Below the pieces are notes generated by a model. The model saw only the letters and a list, made by a program, of their open reading frames with translations. It was not told the DNA's origin and ran no database searches. Below, piece after piece: positions 56,691 to 64,000 of a stretch of DNA of 64,000 nt. Made by a program: the position numbers and the translations under genes. This DNA is from Litsea cubeba (Eukaryota; Streptophyta; Magnoliopsida; Laurales; Lauraceae), in NCBI GenBank assembly GCA_012931725.1, contig CM022944.1, forward strand, positions 18,975,979 through 19,039,978, written 5' to 3'. Within the stretch, counting starts at the first letter, position 1; each line of letters starts with the position of its first letter.

Positions 56691-58467
56691 CCCAGAAACA
56701 ACTTTTTCTTATCCATGCCTTTTCTTCTGTTGCTTGAGATGCAAGCAGCTTTTTTTTCTCCACCCCAATATTTGCTTCGGTGGGCGCTCTTTGGTTGAAC
56801 CGGCTAGGCTTGGCAGTTGGTACTGACTCACTGAGCGGTCTCTCTCTCTCTCTCACGCACGTGCAGACACATGAATCCGGATCCAGTCTGTGTCTTACAC
56901 GTGTCCCATGTGATAGTCGTCTAAAACTCCACTGTGGAGCCTACATAATTATAATCTAGACCATGCAAGATGATTTCATTCACTCTGGTAAAGTTTTTTC
57001 AAATTTAACTTCAATTGGAGTTTCTTTTTTTTTTCTTTTTTTTTTGTAACATAGGAACCCGTCAACCCCCCTTTGGTTGATAATTGGTAAACTCATAGAT
57101 ACATAGAACCATCCACTAGCCTTATGTATTGGAGACTTCAATTGGAGTTGGTTAAGATTGAACGCATAATTGGTAAGAGGCTTTAAGGCATATGATTAAT
57201 AATACATGAGATTCTAGCTACTAATCAAGTTACAAGTTATGTACTCAACCTTACAGTGGAACCAACACCTATTACCAACGGCCAAACTAGGGTTTTCGTT
57301 TGAGGGGGGGTGGATCCAAACATATAGTTGGATTTTATGCGCAACTGATCAGAATTCTCATGTGGGTGGGATTTGGAAAAATACCTGAAAATTTCATGTC
57401 AACTTTTGAGATAGACCTAGGAATTTCATGCAAGTTTTAGAGGTGACCCAAGTCCAACAGGGCAAATGCCCGGTAACCATATATGTGGGTACGCCTTATT
57501 TTGGTGACGTTTGCGGAGACGTTGAAATTCATTTTGGATGAACTTGAATATCATTAGGTGGGACCCACAATAGAGTTCAATAATGTATTTGTTAAACGGA
57601 AAGAGACAAGGATCCTAAATAGAGGTGGTCACGAAATCTTGTCCAACCTGGCCCGTTTAATGGGGCTGAAAGTCAGGCCCTGGCCCAGACCAATTGGAAA
57701 AATGATATACCTGTTTGTGTTAAATATGTCGGGCCAGACCGGGATTTTAAGCATACACAAACACAGGCGCAGCCCATTTAACTATAATTAAGGACATAAA
57801 CTAAGGTCTAGATTAAGACTAGATCCCTCCCATAGGCCTAAAAACACAACCTTAATTCTGCCCAATGCAGGCTGTGCTTTAGATCAAGCGAGACTACCCG
57901 AGCCCATTGGCACATGCAATCCTCCAGCTTAATTTAACAGCCATATTCTCTAAACAACTTATTCAAGAAGGACACCTAGTAGAATTTATAGGGCCCACTA
58001 GCCTACCAAACATGAGAGTGGTTTGATAGATTCTATCCAAAAAAAAGAGAAAAAAAAAAACCATGTATATTGGATTTGGATATATTGCCCCAGCATCCAT
58101 TGCACTTTTTTTTATTTTTTTATTTTTTGTGGAGGGGGGGGGAGGAGGTTGCGCTGAAACCGACGCAGAAGTGAAATCCAACACATGCAAGGGAGAAGAC
58201 CACCCCCACATGTAGTGAATAGGACTCCAAACCCTAGGCAATTTGGTGAAAACGAGAGACCCAACCATTGAATTATCCTTATATTCTCACTTGACCTCTG
58301 TATAAGGTTATTAGATCCCAAAGAAAAATGTGTTTTACAGGCTCCACAAAATACTACAACACACCCAGTTTTGAAAAGCACAATTGAGTTTTTTTTTTCC
58401 TCAAATGCAGGCAGTCCAGATTACAGTAGGAAGTTTGTGAATCATACAAAGCTTGTGGCATATATAT
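54331..58467. other. Intergenic DNA right of the WIP gene; no gene recognised
   Basis: Simple repeats dominate: (AG)n of about 52 bp at 56347-56398, a shorter (GA)n at about 56660-56688, and CT-repeats at about 56839-56854. Two ACGT-core sites (GCACGTGC near 56858 and ACACGTGT near 56896) look like G-boxes but have no gene beside them. A stretch at 57620-57780 is rich in GGCCC words and may be an old MITE. Open frames here are made of simple repeats. Confidence 0.45.
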
Positions 58468-58657
58468 CTACACCAAAAATAAAAAATTAGAACGGATTAC
58501 CGTTCCTAATCCGTGTGTTCCTAATCCGTTCATACGTTCCAATTTCCTATTTTTGGAACGGATTAACGGATTAGGAACGGTTTAGGAACGGATGAACGGA
58601 TTAGGAACACACGAATTAGGAACGGTAATCCGTTCCAATTTCTCGTTTTTTGTGTAG
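58468..58657. mobile_element. Foldback MITE, 190 bp
   Basis: Ends CTACACCAAAAATAAAAAAT and, reverse-complemented, CTACACAAAAAACGAGAAAT. The arms continue with GGAACGGATTACCGTTCCTA-like sequence for about 80 bp each and meet near 58560. Many internal AACGGATTAGGAACGG units are repeated. The CTACAC..AAAAA end resembles CACTA-type MITEs; a 3-bp target duplication was not found. Confidence 0.72.
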
Positions 58658-59621
58658 TCATGTTATACCTGAACCAAGTTCTTGATTGGTGCATATATAT
58701 AGGACATATATACATAATGTACCTGAACCTAGATCATTTTCAAATTAATCTTTAAGTATATTAAATACAATATGTAATACATAATGCATACTTTATGCAT
58801 ATATAAATAGGCGAATTATCTAAGATATATTAATAAAGTATATAATGTGTTATGATAAACGACTATTCAAGTATGGTCAATACTACACCCAGATCACAGG
58901 CAATTATTAACTAGATTATGTAACCAGTAATCGAGCCCGGCCGTATACTGCAGCCTTTTGTATTAGTCGATGGGATCTAAGTTATTCTGATTAGTGGGAA
59001 ATTTTTCAAGTCCACCAGATCATCTAATTAACCCTTTGATTTGTGACCCTTGAGTTCAACGGTTTTAAAATGCATTATTTTTTTATTTCCATATCCAAGG
59101 ATAAGTCTCGTTCCATCGGTGTAAAAAACATGGGATAGGTGACATTTGAGGGAAGTGGCCGTGTGTGTCCCATTTTGGATTGATCATAACTCATAAGAGA
59201 TTGGCTCACAAGGGTTATGTGCATCTAAGTTAATTATGCACGAGTTCACCCGAAGACTTCGATACATATAAATAAATATATATATATATATATGGGAAAG
59301 GCTCTCCTAAGCTTAAGCTTGGGATAGATTTCGTAAGCTAATGCTTCTGGGGCCCATCCTTGGTCCATCCAAATGGACCAAACACACGACCCCCCTAAAT
59401 TTCATATGCCCGCCAACTTTTGGTCAGATTCAAGTTTACTAGACCGTTGGATCGATTGTGTACTGATATGAATGGACCGTTGACCATTAAACTTTTTGTC
59501 CCCAAATGGAGATGATAGAAACCACAATTGGGCTGATTTTTTGCAGGAAGGAGTGTCCCATGGAGTCCTTGAAATCCCCCTCACCTCCATCCCTATGTGG
59601 GTCCATATATATATATATATA

Positions 59622-59657
<36 letters not shown>

Positions 59658-62600
59658 AACAGAGGAAGATCAGAGCCATAAGTTAATTTGACTATGCACA
59701 AGAGAGGGCTCGGTATTAAATGGAATGAATCACCAAAAAAAAAAAAAAAACATTCTTTATTAGTGATGTAAGCTAATTGTATCCTTCTAAGTTGGATATG
59801 AATTGGATGAACATTTTTTAGAACAAAATTGATCTATTTGAGCCTATGAAGAATCATCATCATCATCATCATCATCATCATGATGTTATAGTCATTATTG
59901 AAGCCTTCTGAATTGAATATTAGGATAAGCTCACTCTAAGATTTCACGTGAGATGGATCCTAATATGGATCCCATTAAGTGCATCAATCTTAAAATAAAA
60001 CAAAAACAAAAAACACAAATATAGATCTGAGCAGATCCAAATTCCACCGAATTATTGATTGGATGAAAAGCTGACATCTAGAAGCAATACACTTGGACCA
60101 ATAATTTCATATGATAGAATCCAAATAAATTAGTAATTTATAACATATCACTATTATGTAGGCTGATCAAGCCTACAACTACTTCAAGGTAAGTAATTAT
60201 TTTATTTTATTTTTATAACGCAGGTTTCAATTCGACGATTACCCTAAATAAGATTAAGAAACAAATTCAAACAAACAGGAATTTGCACTAAGTATGAAAC
60301 ATGATCTCCATCCGCTTGAGATATGAATTCTCCAACTTCAATTCACCAATGCTTAAGCGTCCATAGCGGCTTCCTTTAGACTGTATTACAATTATTAGTA
60401 CTAATAAAAATAAAAAAGGAGGCTAAGGTAAATACGGGTTGCATTTTGATCTATTAAATATGAAATATACAAATGAAGTAAATTTTTAGGGCCTGTTTTT
60501 TCCGCACAAGAGGTGAAATGAAATAAAATTAAGTGGTTAAATTAAGAGAAAAAGAAAGAGTAATGGGTTGAAAGTAAAGACTCAAATGAGAAGAAAAAAA
60601 AACTACCTTTAAAAGGACTAAATAACAAAAAGGCACTATAAATGATAAAAGAGGGAGGAGTAATTTTTTGTCTTTTTGGTACTTTAATTTACTCTGAACT
60701 CCCTCTTCTTTCTCTTTCTTTTGATATGATCCATAATTTAATGAATGGTCAACAAAATATCTAGTACAAAAGTAAAGATAACTTTAACCAAGACAAAGAA
60801 GAATAAAATTACAACTAGATATTGTATGATTCTTCTTGGGAGAAATTGCGGTTGCTTCATTAAATAAATCATTCAACAAAATCCATAATAGAAGAATGCC
60901 CAGTAGAGAAGAAGCATCGTTACAGTCCCTTTCTACAAGAACAAAGATACTTCAAAATGTTCGAGCAATCAAGCTATCAAACTTTTTATTGAACCCGAGT
61001 AAAATAGATGGACTCTTAGAACAAGAAAAACTTGAGTTTTATGAATGTTACAAAGTCATTTTACTACTTTGACCTAACAAAAATATAGATAGAACAGGAA
61101 TCATCTAGATATGACTTCTATTAATTTAGAGAAGACTTGCAATAGAACATCAAGACAATTTATTTGGGAAATGCTTTCAAGAATATATTTATACATCCTC
61201 AATTATTTATTTATCCCTTTTACATTGTACTGTCCCTTTCTCAAGGCCTTTTACCCTGCTTTGTGACAAAACTGTGTAGTGTGTTTTCTTCATATATGAA
61301 CGAGATTTGGAGTTTTGTTTGCTTGCTTGTGCTTGCCCTTTTTTTTTTCCTTGTTTTGACCTTTACCTTTTATTAGTCTAAACCGTGTTAGACTTCTACA
61401 TATATTCTTATAGTTGTATTTAGACCACTTTCAATTCAGGTATGAACACACATATATATACTGCTCTAGTACGACAGAGAAAATAGGTTTAATATCTAAA
61501 TGACATTGACAAGTAGAATTCAAAGAAGAAAATAATGTATAATAGAATACTAATCGCATAATAAGAGGACATGAGACATCAACCATGCAATTTATGCCAA
61601 GGGAAGATTGGAAGAGGACTAGGGACATGATCATGAATGCATACAGCTGTTTTGTTCTTGTCTTTTTGAGAGGTAGGGGAGGAAAATGAGAACTTATGGG
61701 TAGGACTCATGGAGAAGTACACATAGTCATAAATGCATGAAACCATTCTCTTTTACTAACACTGGCATGTGGGCACCTAAATCATCCCTTTGGTTCCCCT
61801 CATGGTACAACAGTTCACCATCAACCAGCTCCCTACTATTCACACACGCACAGAGAGAGAGAGAGAGAGAGGGGGGGGGGGGGTGGAGGGATTCAATGCT
61901 ATCCTTGGATGGGTCCCAATGGAGAATTTGGGTATGAGATGATGCTATCACAAATTCTTTGTCAAAGGAATGGAATTTGATACCATAAGCTTTAGAGACA
62001 TTTGGGTATTTTGTATTTTCTTTTGTTTTGAATGGATAACCATATGAATGATTGGCCATTCTTTTGGCTTTTTAAAAAAAAAAAATGAATAAATATCTAA
62101 TCAGTCCTTGACTTTACTTTCCTGCCATTTCTCACCTTTATATTCCTTGGATCATTACATATTCCAGCAACATTCAATGGAGCTTTCCTTTGAGTAAAAT
62201 GGCAGTTCAAGAAAGAGGGCATTTCAAGTTGAGGACCCTCTAATGTTACATTCTCTGGGGTTCAAGTAGAAATCCTCTTTCTTTCTATAAGACATGTTTG
62301 TTGCCTTTCTCATCCATATATAAACAGTGTTTGTTGTTAACCCATTGATGGCACTGGTGAAACAGAAATTCGTTGAACATGGAATCAAAAGCCACAACAC
62401 TTGAAGCCCTACCTACACCTAAGTGCGGAAAATATGTTGACTTGTTTTCTTTTTGTCGGTAAAAGGAAGTTGGTTGAAACAACCAACCAAACATACATGA
62501 TGTTTGAAGGAGGAGCCCATCTTAATCTACACCTCTTTTGTCCGACATTGTGTTTGGGTGTAGTTGAGATGGATTTTGATAACTAAGTTGTGGTAAAATG

Positions 62601-64000
62601 ATGAAAGTGATGGTCACTACTTGTGGGTCTCATGCAATCAACCAGTGTCACAAAATATATAGAGGGCTAATATGGCAGTGTTATCTGAAAATGTTAATTT
62701 ATCACGATATTTTTTGAGGGCCCATTTGTTTGTATAGAATTGTATTTCCTAAGAATTCGAAGAAATGTATTCCTACTAAAGTTTCTAAAATTGTAGAAAC
62801 AAGTTGAAGATGTACACACCGCCACATATAATTTCCTCAATTCAATCATTTCGTGAGAACAGTATTGGTTATTGGAGACAATGCCTCAATTTTCTTAAAT
62901 TTGAGGGGAAAAGTAAGGTGAGTTTGGTGAAATGGCATCTAAGATTAGATGCACTGCCTTCCACATTATGCCATACAAATGGAGGAAGTAGTGAAATACT
63001 GAAATCCCTAGTGGACTTGAGGGTCCACCTTCCATGATTGTCAAAATAAAGGGACCAAACCAGAAAGAGGGACTTCCCCATGAATTGGCGTGACTACTAC
63101 ATTGTACAGCCAATGCGAAAAGCATATATATTAACTTAGCCTAGGAACATATAGACCCAATCATTGTATAAATTACCCAAATGTAATATCCATCACTTCA
63201 AATTATCCCTCAACTTTAGGGTTGGGGATTGGCCTTCTGCATGTGATTGACAACGTTTGAATTATTGGTCAAAACAAGTAACCATTGGAATTTCCTGGAC
63301 ACTACGTTCTACCACTTCTTAGTTCGAAAATGACCTGTTATGTGACGGTCTTGGCTTAATTCTATCTTAATGGTTTTAGAAGTCATCATGCTTTTCTTCC
63401 TCGAATAAACTATAGTGATTATGATTAAGAATCTATCTATTGAGTTGATCAATCCCCTTTCCATAGAGACAACTAATGATCAATTCCAATTTTTTTCCCG
63501 TTGGTCAAAGATTTGCGTAGCGTATGTGGGTATGTTAGTAGTTCCGAAAAAAGAATGGATCAAGGCAGAGGACTAGAGCACTTCTATTGGGCTGAGCACT
63601 TTTATCATCCAGTATAATCTCCTAATGACAAATAAGGTTCCATAAAGGGCCCGTTGATGATAAGTTGATGGTTAAGAACTTTGGTAATTGGTTTATCAAA
63701 GATTGGTTCCATATTGTAGATGGAATACAAAGATAAAAATGCTATTCAACTAATTTTATTGAATTAAGTTCACCCCATTCATGATACAACATTATTATAT
63801 AAATAAATAATAATTACTTAGCCCAGGCCTTGGACTCTCAATAATACTGTGCTTAACTTGTCTTGAGTTTCCAGCTCACCTGTAAGAGATATCAAAGTTC
63901 GATCTAGAAGATGTAGGACAACTAGGTCAACCATGATTAAAAGAGGGAGCTACCGTCCCATAGCACCTTACAGGTTAATAAAGGAGGGCATATATATCAA
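58658..64000. other. Right-hand intergenic region; no gene recognised
   Basis: AT-rich spacer. Seen: (TA)n at about 59277-59293 beside GGCTCTCCTAAGCT (compare 43764); poly(A) of 34 at 59623-59656; (ATC)n at about 59851-59880; (AG)n followed by G13 at about 61852-61883. Open frames of 60-110 codons, such as minus 61727-62059, show no family motif and are interrupted by simple repeats. The word GGCCCATTTGTTTG near 62718 resembles the start of the MITE at 1793. I found nothing else. Confidence 0.45.

Noticed and set aside
56345..56856. Open frames rich in Ser-Leu or Arg-Glu near 56.5 kb
   Set aside because: Translations of AG/CT microsatellites.
61727..62059. 110-codon minus-strand open frame
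   Set aside because: It contains a serine-leucine run translated from an AG microsatellite and poly(G); no conserved motif.

Overview
This window is nuclear DNA of a flowering plant. The protein-coding genes are split by GT-AG introns. The intergenic DNA is AT-rich and crowded with plant-type transposable elements: Ty3/gypsy of the Tat type, a Sirevirus-like Ty1/copia relic, a TRIM, L1-type LINEs, a tRNA-derived SINE, hAT-like and Mutator-like elements, and MITEs. The species cannot be fixed from the sequence alone; nothing here is specific to a grass or a crucifer.

Only three host genes can be supported, all on the minus strand. They are (1) a mitochondrial cytochrome c maturation haem chaperone, CcmE, at 836-1585, in one exon; (2) a makorin-type RING/CCCH E3 ubiquitin ligase at 4271-10027, six coding exons, 363 aa, whose fourth intron holds an antisense LINE relic, a long GA microsatellite and a 52-bp tandem duplication; and (3) a WIP-family C2H2 transcription factor, closest to WIP2/NTT, at 52154-54140, two exons, 332 aa. 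They do unrelated jobs (organelle cytochrome assembly, ubiquitination, transcriptional control of development) and do not form a cluster.

The rest is mostly mobile DNA. At 14.6-15.7 kb lies a 1.1-kb hAT-like non-autonomous element. At 15.8-20.85 kb is a 5'-truncated LINE with a long target-site duplication (TSD), split by a gag-only Sirevirus-like copia element with its own TTATG duplication. A 388-bp TRIM sits at 22.3 kb and a long-TIR element at 23.7-24.4 kb. From 28.85 to 41.23 kb is a GC-rich, young Tat-lineage Ty3/gypsy retrotransposon. Its gag-pol runs on the minus strand, and an intron-containing antisense gene (792 aa) runs on the plus strand from the 3' LTR. A LINE tail lies at 42.8-43.34 kb. 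A 2.15-kb long-TIR element at 44.3-46.5 kb carries a captured OVATE-family gene fragment, like a Pack-MULE. Immediately after it is a SINE (TSD 16 bp) split by a 1.17-kb hAT-like element (TSD 8 bp). Foldback MITEs lie at 49.35 and 58.47 kb. The right-hand 10 kb has no gene I can recognise.

The most unusual region is the gypsy element. Its reverse transcriptase contains a short out-of-frame stretch bounded by two compensating single-base indels. Gag and pol share one frame split by a single TAA. Gag lacks the capsid core. The two LTRs differ by about 217 bp at one end although the outer GTATC target duplication is intact. The antisense gene starts right next to the shortened LTR. Second in interest are the captured OVATE fragment and a makorin whose second CCCH finger has lost its first cysteine.
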